Assembly: GCA_028684915.1 (NCBI GenBank)
Contig: JAQUEZ010000066.1
Span: 1 to 30,703 of the forward strand
DNA length: 30,703 nt
Origin: Desulfobulbus sp.
Lineage (GTDB): Bacteria; Desulfobacterota; Desulfobulbia; Desulfobulbales; Desulfobulbaceae
Reading direction: 5' to 3'
Part shown: piece by piece, positions 15,947-22,821 of the stretch
Numbering within the stretch: the stretch's first letter is position 1
Layout of the letters: each line of letters opens with the position of its first letter
Translations under genes and position numbers: made by a program
Notes under the pieces: generated by a model
Database searches by the model: none
The model's input: only the letters and a program-made list of their open reading frames with translations
What the model was told of the DNA's origin: nothing

Positions 15947-15975
15947 ATCCTACTAAGGAGCATCCCGTCGTTCAA
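15947..15975 (-). promoter_or_regulatory. Promoter of the response-regulator gene
   Basis: On the minus strand TTGAAC (15975-15970, 4 of 6), a 17-base spacer, and TAGGAT (15952-15947, 4 of 6). The predicted start near 15940 falls within the adjacent palindrome. Confidence 0.45.
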
Positions 15976-15995
15976 CTGCTTTTTTTGCTTGACGT

Positions 15996-16931
15996 CTATT
16001 TTTCCTTGCGGCACAAACGCCCGAAACCACCGGGAATGGTGCCGGAAGACCAAAAAGCCCGCCCTTGCTTGAAATCGACGAACCACTGACCGCCCGGTTT
16101 TCTGAATGCATCAACAAAGACAAAGGGTTGCTCGCCGGAAAAACATGGGTGCAAGAATTGATCATGCGCCCCTTTCTCCTGCTCAAGCAGTGAGAGGGCC
16201 TCAGCCATGGTCGGCAAACGCCAGTCGGAGTATCCGGCAAAATGCTCTTGATTGACCTGTTCTATCCCCCGACGCATGGAACGGTGGCTCATAATGTCAA
16301 GCCCACCCCGTTGCCACATTAAGCCAGTAACGGTGTCAGTAACCGTGAGTCCATCGTTGTTATCGACAAGATCACAGGCAAAATCACCACCCGGATTCCT
16401 CTCCTGGTCGGCAAAATTATACGATTTAACCAGAGCAACAACATCTTCTTCACTCAGCTCCTCCGCCTGATCGGGAAGAGTCACCCGCGCCTGCACCGCA
16501 TCCTTTACGTTTCTCTTCGGCAGTCCTGAATCCCCTAGCCCTTGTTGCTCGGACTGCTCAAGCAGGACAACTTTGGATTGATCCTCGCTATTGACCACAT
16601 GCTCAAGGAGCCATTTTTTCAGTTGCTCATTGATCGCAAAAGTCCGCTCATAGAGGGCTGCCTTACCCTGCTCTTTGACGCACTGCCGTACCATCTCCGC
16701 CGGGGCGAGGATTTCTGCGACTACCTGAGCATGCTTGATACCTCGTTCCATAAGGCAGAGTTTCGGCTCCTGATCCCAGGCATCAATAAAAAAATAGTAG
16801 ATGCGCTCGTTGTTGCTCCGAATACGCTCCTTACCGCCCCAGCTCTCAAAGGTTCCGAAGGTGTATTCAGGTGTCATCTCCCAATCGATTGCCGGAATGC
16901 CTGAAATCACTAATTTGTTGAATAAACCCAT
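15996..16931 (-). CDS. DUF1566 (Lcl-type C-terminal) domain protein
   Basis: A 311-residue protein without a signal peptide or membrane helix. The start is the ATG at 16931, with GGAGG five bases upstream; upstream codons in the frame are unsupported. The C-terminal third (about 185-309) is a DUF1566 domain: TVTDTVTGLMWQRGG, a spacer, YSDWRLPTMAEALSLLE, and FWSSGTIPGGFGRLC at the end. That domain is often found on surface or regulatory proteins of Deltaproteobacteria, and its biochemical role is unclear. The first about 110 residues (GIPAIDWEMTPEYTFGTFESWGG...) form a compact mixed region I do not recognise, followed by a charged linker. The lack of an export signal suggests a cytoplasmic role. 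It is transcribed divergently from glgX. Confidence 0.75.
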   Translation of the reverse strand: MGLFNKLVISGIPAIDWEMTPEYTFGTFESWGGKERIRSNNERIYYFFIDAWDQEPKLCLMERGIKHAQVVAEILAPAEMVRQCVKEQGKAALYERTFAINEQLKKWLLEHVVNSEDQSKVVLLEQSEQQGLGDSGLPKRNVKDAVQARVTLPDQAEELSEEDVVALVKSYNFADQERNPGGDFACDLVDNNDGLTVTDTVTGLMWQRGGLDIMSHRSMRRGIEQVNQEHFAGYSDWRLPTMAEALSLLEQEKGAHDQFLHPCFSGEQPFVFVDAFRKPGGQWFVDFKQGRAFWSSGTIPGGFGRLCRKEK

Positions 16932-17001
16932 ACCTACCTCCGTGACGGTTTCAAAATGACGAACAAACAAGTATCATGTATGCATCTGACTGCACTCTCA
17001 C

Positions 17002-17020
17002 TATAATGATAATAATTATT
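17002..17020. promoter_or_regulatory. Fur-box-like site overlapping a -10 box upstream of glgX
   Basis: The 19 bases match the classical Fur box (GATAATGATAATCATTATC) at 16 of 19 positions and include TATAAT (17002-17007). The neighbouring 17009-17022 is a perfect 14-bp palindrome. The site ends 9 bases before the glgX ATG. AT-richness makes a chance match possible. Confidence 0.4.
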
Positions 17021-17028
17021 ATATCAAG

Positions 17029-19113
17029 ATGAAAATCACTCTTCAATCTAAAGCAGGTATGCCGCTGCCGCTGGGCAACAGCATCACGCCAAATGGCATC
17101 AACTTCGCTCTCTTTAGCCGCCATGCACAAGCCGTTTCCTTGGTGATCGCCTCCGATGAAGATGCCCTGGAACAGGTGGAAATCCCCCTTGACCCAAGAT
17201 GGCATAAAACCGGTGATATCTGGCATATCCTGCTGACCAACCCGCCAACCGATTTCCGTTATGGGTATCGCATTAACGGCCCCTATGCACCATCTACCTC
17301 GGGACATGCCTTTGAGCCGAAACGGATTCTCCTTGATCCCTATGCCAAACAGATCCACTCACCGGATTGGGCGAAAGAACGCAGTTGCCTTGGAAGTGAG
17401 CCCTGTTGCCTACCCGATGTCGCGCCCTATGATTGGGAGGAAGACCGGCCCCTTAATATTCCCCTCAGGGATTCCATTATCTACGAACTTCATGTGCGCG
17501 GGTTCACCCGTGATGCTTCATCCAAGGCCAGTCACCCTGGAACCTTCAAAGGCCTCACCGAAAAAATCCCCTACCTCAAACGGCTCGGCATCACTGCTGT
17601 GGAGCTGATGCCGGTAACCGAATTCAATGAAAATGAGCCCACCTTCATCAATCCTTTCACCAAAGAACCGCTAAAAAATTTCTGGGGCTATAGTCCGCTC
17701 TCCTTTTTTGCGCCTAAATGCAGTTACAGCAGTGATCTTGAAGCGCCTTTGCATGAATTCCGAGATATGGTCAAAGCGCTGCATCGAGCAGGTATCGAGG
17801 TTATTCTCGATATCGTCTACAACCACACTGCCGAAGGCGGAGCCGATGGCCCGACCACCAGCTTTCGCGGGATCGACAACACCATTTATTACCTGCTTGA
17901 TTCCTGGACCAGAAGCTATCTCAATTATTCTGGCTGCGGCAATACCTGTAACTGCAATCACCCTATTGTGCGCAATCTGATCATGGACGCCTTGCGCTGG
18001 TGGGTTGTGGAGATGCACGTGGATGGTTTCCGTTTTGATCTGGCCTCGATTCTCGGCCGTGATGCTCAGGGCAAGGTGCTGGCCAATCCGCCGATGGTGG
18101 AGATGATTGCCGAAGACCCTATTCTCGCCGACACCAAAATCATTGCCGAGGCCTGGGATGCAGCCGGACTCTACCAGGTGGGCAGTTTCTCGCCCCACCC
18201 TCGTTGGGCCGAGTGGAATGGCCGTTTCCGTGATGATGTCCGCGCCTTTTGCACCGGTCAGGCGGGCATGGTGCCACCCCTTGCCACTCGTATAGCCGGC
18301 AGTTCAGACCTTTATCAGGCTCACGGCCGCAGTCCGAGCAACTCCATAAACTTCATTACCAGCCACGATGGTTTCACCCTGGATGACCTGGTCAGTTTTA
18401 ACGAAAAACACAACCTGGATAACGGCGAAGACAACCGGGACGGCGACAGCAACAATAACAGCTGGAACAGTGGCATCGAGGGGACGACTGCAAACAAAAA
18501 GATCCTTTCCCTCCGCTCCCGCCGGAAACGAACCATGGCCACCATTCTCCTGCTTTCCCAAGGGGTGCCTATGCTGGTGGCTGGCGATGAATTCGGCCGC
18601 AGCCAAAAAGGCAACAACAATGCCTGGTGCCAGGATAATTCCATCAGTTGGATTGACTGGTCTCTGGTCCGTAAAAACGCCCAGCAGCTGCGCTTTTTTC
18701 GCAAACTGATCGAATTACGCCGGGCACATCCCATCTTCCGCCGCGAAGATTTTTTCCCCCGTGATCAGGATTCCAGCTTCCCAGCCCACTGCCTCCAAAT
18801 TACCTGGCAAGGCCTAGAACCTGGCGAACAGGACTGGTCACATGACTGCAGAACGCTCGCCTTTCTGCTCAATGGAACCTCCCTTGAACCCGAAGATGAT
18901 GACTTTTTCATCATGCTCAACGGTGACCCGGAACATCCGGTGGAGTTCACCGTGCCCGCGCCCACCCGCAACCGCCGCTGGGTGCGCATCATTGATACCG
19001 GTCGTTTCGGACCGCTTGACTTCGTTGACCCCGACCGGGGTGATACGGTAGAGTGTGGCCAAAAATTTGCTGTTGTCAATATGGGCTGCGTTGTCCTGCA
19101 GTCACAACCATAA
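17029..19113 (+). CDS. glgX: Glycogen debranching enzyme GlgX (isoamylase type)
   Basis: Hydrolyses alpha-1,6 branches in glycogen-type polymers; a GH13 enzyme, 694 residues, typical size. N-terminal CBM48-like domain (about 10-110, with PNGINFALFSRHA and YGYRINGPY). The GH13 barrel follows with region I DIVYNH (261-266), region II GFRFDLAS (nucleophile Asp337), region III IIAEAWD (acid/base Glu374) and region IV TSHDG (Asp447). A C-terminal beta domain begins about residue 600. Cys-rich GCGNTCNCNHP (302-312) is the isoamylase/GlgX-specific stretch before the conserved HP. No other glycogen genes lie in the window. The ribosome-binding site is weak. The SGNH hydrolase gene follows at 11 bases, so they form an operon. 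Confidence 0.95.
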   Translation: MKITLQSKAGMPLPLGNSITPNGINFALFSRHAQAVSLVIASDEDALEQVEIPLDPRWHKTGDIWHILLTNPPTDFRYGYRINGPYAPSTSGHAFEPKRILLDPYAKQIHSPDWAKERSCLGSEPCCLPDVAPYDWEEDRPLNIPLRDSIIYELHVRGFTRDASSKASHPGTFKGLTEKIPYLKRLGITAVELMPVTEFNENEPTFINPFTKEPLKNFWGYSPLSFFAPKCSYSSDLEAPLHEFRDMVKALHRAGIEVILDIVYNHTAEGGADGPTTSFRGIDNTIYYLLDSWTRSYLNYSGCGNTCNCNHPIVRNLIMDALRWWVVEMHVDGFRFDLASILGRDAQGKVLANPPMVEMIAEDPILADTKIIAEAWDAAGLYQVGSFSPHPRWAEWNGRFRDDVRAFCTGQAGMVPPLATRIAGSSDLYQAHGRSPSNSINFITSHDGFTLDDLVSFNEKHNLDNGEDNRDGDSNNNSWNSGIEGTTANKKILSLRSRRKRTMATILLLSQGVPMLVAGDEFGRSQKGNNNAWCQDNSISWIDWSLVRKNAQQLRFFRKLIELRRAHPIFRREDFFPRDQDSSFPAHCLQITWQGLEPGEQDWSHDCRTLAFLLNGTSLEPEDDDFFIMLNGDPEHPVEFTVPAPTRNRRWVRIIDTGRFGPLDFVDPDRGDTVECGQKFAVVNMGCVVLQSQP

Positions 19114-19124
19114 AGGGTGTACCG

Positions 19125-19664
19125 ATGATACAACTGCTGATGCTGGGTGATTCACTGGTGGAATGGGGAGACTGGACTCACCACCTGCCGGAGGTTGCAG
19201 TACTCAACCGAGGGATTGCCGGCGAAATGACCGAAGAGCTCTCCGCCCGCCTGATGGATGAAATTGAGGCCTACCCCAGCCCGGAGGTGGTCCTCATTCA
19301 GACCGGGACCAACAATCTCCTTTTCGGCTCTCGTTTTTTCCCAACCATGCTCATTACCATGCTCCAACGCATGCGGCTCTGCTACCCGTCAGCACCTCTC
19401 ATCCTGAACTCGCTCATGCCCATGCCCATCGTGGCTCCGCATGATCTGGAAGAGATCAACCGCGGGCTTGCCGAGGCCGCAGCGGGGACCGAGAATTGCC
19501 ACTTTCTCGATACGGTCGGCCCCTTTCTCGAGAACTGCCTGCCCATCACCCACCCAGGGTTCCTCAACGACCAGGTTCACCTCAGCACCAGAGGCTACCA
19601 GGTGTGGGCAGCAACCATCAAAACCTTGCTCGCAGAGCTTTTCCCCGGCAAATTGCTCGGTTGA
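19125..19664 (+). CDS. SGNH/GDSL-family hydrolase
   Basis: A 179-residue serine esterase-type enzyme starting MIQLLMLGDSLVEWG, with AAAGGG upstream; the open frame reaches further back into glgX without support. The four SGNH blocks are present: GDSL (Ser10), GIAGEM (Gly33 area), GTNN (Asn63) and the C-terminal DQVHLS (Asp149/His152). There is no signal peptide, so it probably acts in the cytoplasm. The substrate is unknown; small SGNH enzymes act on acyl or acetyl esters, including acetylated sugars. Its tight placement after glgX (11 bases) hints at a carbohydrate ester, but this is inference. Confidence 0.88.
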   Translation: MIQLLMLGDSLVEWGDWTHHLPEVAVLNRGIAGEMTEELSARLMDEIEAYPSPEVVLIQTGTNNLLFGSRFFPTMLITMLQRMRLCYPSAPLILNSLMPMPIVAPHDLEEINRGLAEAAAGTENCHFLDTVGPFLENCLPITHPGFLNDQVHLSTRGYQVWAATIKTLLAELFPGKLLG

Positions 19665-19689
19665 CAGAATGGCCCCCTCTTCTTAAAAC
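19661..19689 (+). promoter_or_regulatory. Promoter for the OB-fold protein gene
   Basis: A perfect TTGACA (19661-19666, overlapping the SGNH stop codon), a 17-base spacer and TAAAAC (19684-19689, 4 of 6). It predicts a leader of about 84 bases before the ATG at 19779. Confidence 0.45.
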
Positions 19690-19778
19690 TCATTGATTGA
19701 AAAGGTGTGCAGCCAGTATCAATGCCACATTCCGACTGCAGCCGTTTAATCCACGTTTATCTACCTGGAGACAGTTTC

Positions 19779-20612
19779 ATGTTTTCTTTGCGAAAAATAT
19801 TTGTCCATACCGCTCTGACGCTTACCTTGATTACCCCCGTACTCGTTCTCGCCGAGGCCCAGCCACCCGCAGGGGGACAAGCGTCAGCGGTCCAAGCTCC
19901 GTTGGATGGCGTTGCCCTGCAGGGTAAAATTGCCGAGACCATGGACAGTAACGGTTATACCTATCTTTTGCTGGATGCGGCACAGGGAAAAGTATGGGTT
20001 GCTATCCCGCAAACAGCGGTCAAAGTCGGCCAGGAAGTCAACTGCGCCCCCGGCCTGACCATGAATAATTTCACCTCCAAAACGCTGAATCGTACCTTTG
20101 AGGCGATCATTTTCTCCCCAGGCGTTGAAAAAGATGCAGGGGCAGTCCAAGCGGAGTCTGGAGAGAAAAAAGACGGATTTTCCGCCGCCCTTCAGGCGGA
20201 ACAACAGGGCAGCAGCGGCGGTAACGTCATGGCCATGGGTATGGGTACCTCCACTGGAAGTTCAGGAGCCGTGGTCCCATCGAGTGATGTCAATGTCATT
20301 AAAGCCACTGGTCCCAACAGCTATTCAGTGGGAGAATGCTTTGAGCAGGGCAAGGAACTGCAGGGAAAAACCGTACGGGTTCGCGGCAAGGTGATGAAAG
20401 TTTCCAAGATGATTATGGGGAAGAACTGGATCCATATCCAGGATGGAACCGGTAATCCCCTGAAAAACCATCATGATCTGGTGGTGACCTCCCAGGAAAA
20501 TCCGGGTGAAGGGGCCATCGTCACGATTGAAGGCACACTCAACTTTGAGCGCGACTTTGGCGCCGGATACAAGTACGAAGTCATTGTCGAGGACGGCAAG
20601 ATCGAAAAGTGA
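19779..20612 (+). CDS. Periplasmic protein with two OB-fold domains (NrfJ-like N-terminus)
   Basis: A 277-residue exported protein. The ATG at 19779 has TGGAGA upstream and starts a signal peptide (MFSLRKIFVHTALTLTLITPVLVLA). The first OB-like domain (about 43-114: LQGKIAETMDSNGYTYLLLD, KVWVAIPQTAVKVGQEV, FTSKTLNRTFEAIIF) resembles the NrfJ-type domain described near nitrite-reductase and cytochrome genes. A flexible Gly/Ser/Met-rich linker (about 120-170) leads to a second OB-like domain (about 190-275: LQGKTVRVRGKVMKVSKMIMGKNWIHIQDGTG and VTIEGTLNFERDFGAGYKYEVIVEDGKIE). The biochemical function is not established. Family naming is by recognised sequence pattern, not alignment. It probably has its own promoter. 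Confidence 0.75.
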   Translation: MFSLRKIFVHTALTLTLITPVLVLAEAQPPAGGQASAVQAPLDGVALQGKIAETMDSNGYTYLLLDAAQGKVWVAIPQTAVKVGQEVNCAPGLTMNNFTSKTLNRTFEAIIFSPGVEKDAGAVQAESGEKKDGFSAALQAEQQGSSGGNVMAMGMGTSTGSSGAVVPSSDVNVIKATGPNSYSVGECFEQGKELQGKTVRVRGKVMKVSKMIMGKNWIHIQDGTGNPLKNHHDLVVTSQENPGEGAIVTIEGTLNFERDFGAGYKYEVIVEDGKIEK

Positions 20613-20688
20613 TAGCCCTGAAAACAAACGCTAAACAGCACCGTTTTTTTGCAAACCGCGGGTTAGACGAAGCACGAAAGGAATACTA

Positions 20689-21264
20689 GTGGCTAATAAA
20701 ATTCACCCCGCTGAAATCGGTTTTGATTTCGACGGGGTCATCGCTGATACGGTTGAAGCCTTCATCCGTATCGCCTGTGAACAGTACGACCACTGCGGGA
20801 TCAGCCCCGAGGACATTACCGATTTCACTGTGGAACATTGCCTGGGGATGAAGACCGATATTGCCGAATCCATCTTCTTGCAGATTCTGCGAGATTCCGT
20901 TGGAACCGGCCTGCTCCCCATGCCCGGTTCCGTGGAAGTTTTGGCCGAGTTGAGCAATGCTGCCCAGGTGACCATTGTCACAGCCAGACCTTTGGCCGAA
21001 CCGGTGCATGACTGGTTACAGCGCATGTTCAGCCCCCAAGTCTATGACCGAATGCAGGTGGTGGCCATGGGAGATCACGATGACAAAGTACGGCATATTC
21101 AGCAATTAGGACTGAGCACCTTCATCGACGACCGAGCGGAAACCTGTTTGCAGATCCACCAGGCAGGCATCCGTTCCATCGTTTTCAGCCAACCCTGGAA
21201 CCGGAATCGGCATCAACTCCCTTCTGTCCGAAGTTGGGAGGAGATTCGCCATCTCTGCATGTAG
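20689..21264 (+). CDS. HAD-superfamily phosphatase (5'-nucleotidase-like)
   Basis: A 191-residue HAD hydrolase starting with GTG at 20689, with AAAGGA eight bases upstream. Motif I is GFDFDGVIAD (nucleophile and general acid Asp), motif II VTARP (Thr), motif III the DKVRHIQQLGL Lys, and motif IV FIDDRAETC (acidic pair). A helical cap sits between motifs I and II. The motif I and IV forms resemble deoxyribonucleotidase-type and 5' nucleotidase HADs, but the substrate cannot be assigned. It precedes a Nudix hydrolase by 66 bases, which would fit a nucleotide clean-up role. Confidence 0.85.
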   Translation: MANKIHPAEIGFDFDGVIADTVEAFIRIACEQYDHCGISPEDITDFTVEHCLGMKTDIAESIFLQILRDSVGTGLLPMPGSVEVLAELSNAAQVTIVTARPLAEPVHDWLQRMFSPQVYDRMQVVAMGDHDDKVRHIQQLGLSTFIDDRAETCLQIHQAGIRSIVFSQPWNRNRHQLPSVRSWEEIRHLCM

Positions 21265-21330
21265 CCTGCATCCGCGCGCTCCCGGCACCTCTCCTCGCCT
21301 CCAAGTCAGGTCTAATTCAAGGAGTTTATC

Positions 21331-21771
21331 ATGCAATGCCCCAGCTGCGGCAGCAAAATCAGTGTTTATCGCAACCCTACGCCCACAGTGGACATCATCA
21401 TTGAAACCGGAGGCGGCATTGTCCTCATCGAACGGAAAAACCCGCCCTATGGCTGGGCCATTCCCGGAGGTTTTGTTGATTACGGGGAGGCGTATGAAGA
21501 TGCGGCCCGACGAGAGGCCCAAGAGGAGACGGGATTAAGAGTGGCGTTGCAGCGCCAGTTGCATACCTATTCGGATCCGCAGAGGGACGCTCGCCAGCAC
21601 ACCGCCTCAACGGTATTCATAGCCACGGCCAGCGGTAAGCCAGTGGCTGCCGATGATGCCCAAAAGGCGGAAATCTTTTTTGAGCACAATCTGCCGGATT
21701 TGGTCTTTGATCATGCCCAGATTTTAAGCGATTATTTCAATTTCAAGACCACCGGCAATCTACCTAAATAG
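21331..21771 (+). CDS. Nudix hydrolase with N-terminal CPxCG knuckle
   Basis: A 146-residue Nudix enzyme that should hydrolyse a nucleoside diphosphate linked to another group. The Nudix box is complete: Gly47, Glu53, then REAQEETGL (61-69), inside [26 protein letters not shown]. The preceding [19 protein letters not shown] resembles ADP-ribose pyrophosphatase-type sequences, though the substrate is unproven. A CPSCG pair at residues 3-7 hints at half of a zinc knuckle; a second CxxC is not seen in this chain, so metal binding is uncertain. The ATG has AAGGAG seven bases upstream. Probably co-transcribed with the HAD gene. Confidence 0.9.
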   Translation: MQCPSCGSKISVYRNPTPTVDIIIETGGGIVLIERKNPPYGWAIPGGFVDYGEAYEDAARREAQEETGLRVALQRQLHTYSDPQRDARQHTASTVFIATASGKPVAADDAQKAEIFFEHNLPDLVFDHAQILSDYFNFKTTGNLPK

Positions 21772-21793
21772 ATGTCCCTGGCAAAGGGCTAAG

Positions 21794-22612
21794 CTACTCG
21801 ACTTTTAAACCGCCGAGATTGAGCAACGGCCGCTGGGGTGGGGGTGGAGATGCCGGTTCCGGCTGCACGGGTACTTTTGCCAACGGCTGAGCTTTAGCAG
21901 CAGTCTCTTTCGGAATTGAAGCCTGGGGGGCGGAGGATGGCGACGGCGGGAAGGGTTGCGATGCGGAAACGATCTCTTTCGAAGTTGCTGTCGTTACTCC
22001 GGGAGATTGGGATGGAGGCACTTCAGCAGGTTGCGGCTTGCCCCCGGTGCCCCAATAGACCCACAACCCCAGCAGAAGGCAGAGGACGATACCGGCTAAA
22101 CCGGCGAACCAATAGAGCCTGGGAATGACCAGATTTCGCCGGGTAGATTCGGACGAAAAAGAAACGGTCTCCCGAACCGTTGTCCTCTTCACTGTTACAG
22201 CCGATGGTGGCAGGCCACCCTTGGAGACAACGGGCGTAATCTCTTTCACCGGCAAGACCGGTTTCGACAGCCGAGCCTCCAGAGCCTCTGCTCCGGCAAG
22301 CGCCTTTATCTCTTCAGGCACACCCGGAACATCGATAGCAATCGACTCAATCCGCGCATAGAGTTCCCGGCCAGGCCCAAGCTCGCCGCGTGCCACCAAT
22401 ACCTTGGCATCGCTTCTCAGTTGCTCAACCTGCTTCAGCGAAGCGGCCAGCTGCTGTTCAACAGCGGTTCGCTGCGCAGCAATCAAATCATGACCGAGTT
22501 TCCGGCAGAGAAAATGGGCCTCAAACAGCCGTTTTTCGTTAATCCGCGACCGAATAACCGCCAAGGTATCGTCAGACGAAAACAATGGCTGTGATTGACG
22601 GCTGGCAACCAT
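21794..22612 (-). CDS. Bitopic membrane protein of unknown function with Pro-rich tail
   Basis: I do not recognise a family. The 272-residue protein has a cytoplasmic N-terminal helical segment (about 13-115, with charged repeating helices such as RSRINEKRLFEAHFLCRKLG and QQLAASLKQVEQLRSDAKVLVARGEL, which resemble tetratricopeptide-like or coiled-coil helices). A linker follows, then one transmembrane helix (about 166-187), and a periplasmic tail of about 80 residues rich in Pro, Ser, Gln and Ala ending in LLNLGGLKVE. GAGGG precedes the ATG. It is third in a typA-(mini-protein)-this cluster on the minus strand. The tail looks like a wall- or periplasm-spanning linker, and no enzyme motif is seen. 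Confidence 0.7.
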   Translation of the reverse strand: MVASRQSQPLFSSDDTLAVIRSRINEKRLFEAHFLCRKLGHDLIAAQRTAVEQQLAASLKQVEQLRSDAKVLVARGELGPGRELYARIESIAIDVPGVPEEIKALAGAEALEARLSKPVLPVKEITPVVSKGGLPPSAVTVKRTTVRETVSFSSESTRRNLVIPRLYWFAGLAGIVLCLLLGLWVYWGTGGKPQPAEVPPSQSPGVTTATSKEIVSASQPFPPSPSSAPQASIPKETAAKAQPLAKVPVQPEPASPPPPQRPLLNLGGLKVE

Positions 22613-22670
22613 GAACCCTCAAGAAATGCTCTGCACTAAAAAATTGTTTTTAAAACCACATAAGCGATAA

Positions 22671-22688
22671 GCCCCGCACCTGCGGAGC
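22671..22688 (-). other. Hairpin between the mini-protein and the bitopic protein gene
   Basis: GCCCCGCA (22671-22678) can pair with TGCGGAGC (22681-22688; one G-T wobble) around a 2-base turn. The following minus-strand bases are not a T-tract, so it is at best a weak terminator or an mRNA processing/stability hairpin. Confidence 0.4.
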
Positions 22689-22701
22689 CATACATCAGCA
22701 G

Positions 22702-22797
22702 TCAGGGCATACACTCACCGCCTGACCGTCGTATCAGGACGATCAAGGCGGTAATAGCCGCCAAAACGGCGACACCAAGCATGAGCAACTCGTTCAT
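22702..22797 (-). CDS. 31-residue single-helix membrane mini-protein
   Basis: A small gene found by hand translation, too short for normal ORF thresholds. ATG at 22797, TGA at 22704-22702. The product starts MNELLMLGVAVLAAITALIVLI and continues RRSGGECMP: a short polar N-terminus, one hydrophobic helix (about residues 4-22), two arginines and a short tail, a layout typical of bacterial small membrane proteins with the basic side cytoplasmic. A perfect AAGGAGG lies at ideal spacing, the strongest ribosome-binding site in this cluster. It sits 24 bases after the typA stop and 89 bases before the bitopic protein start on the same strand, so it should be translated from the typA transcript. No function can be assigned. 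Confidence 0.65.
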   Translation of the reverse strand: MNELLMLGVAVLAAITALIVLIRRSGGECMP

Positions 22798-22821
22798 ACG
22801 CCCTCCTTGGAGGGACAATCA

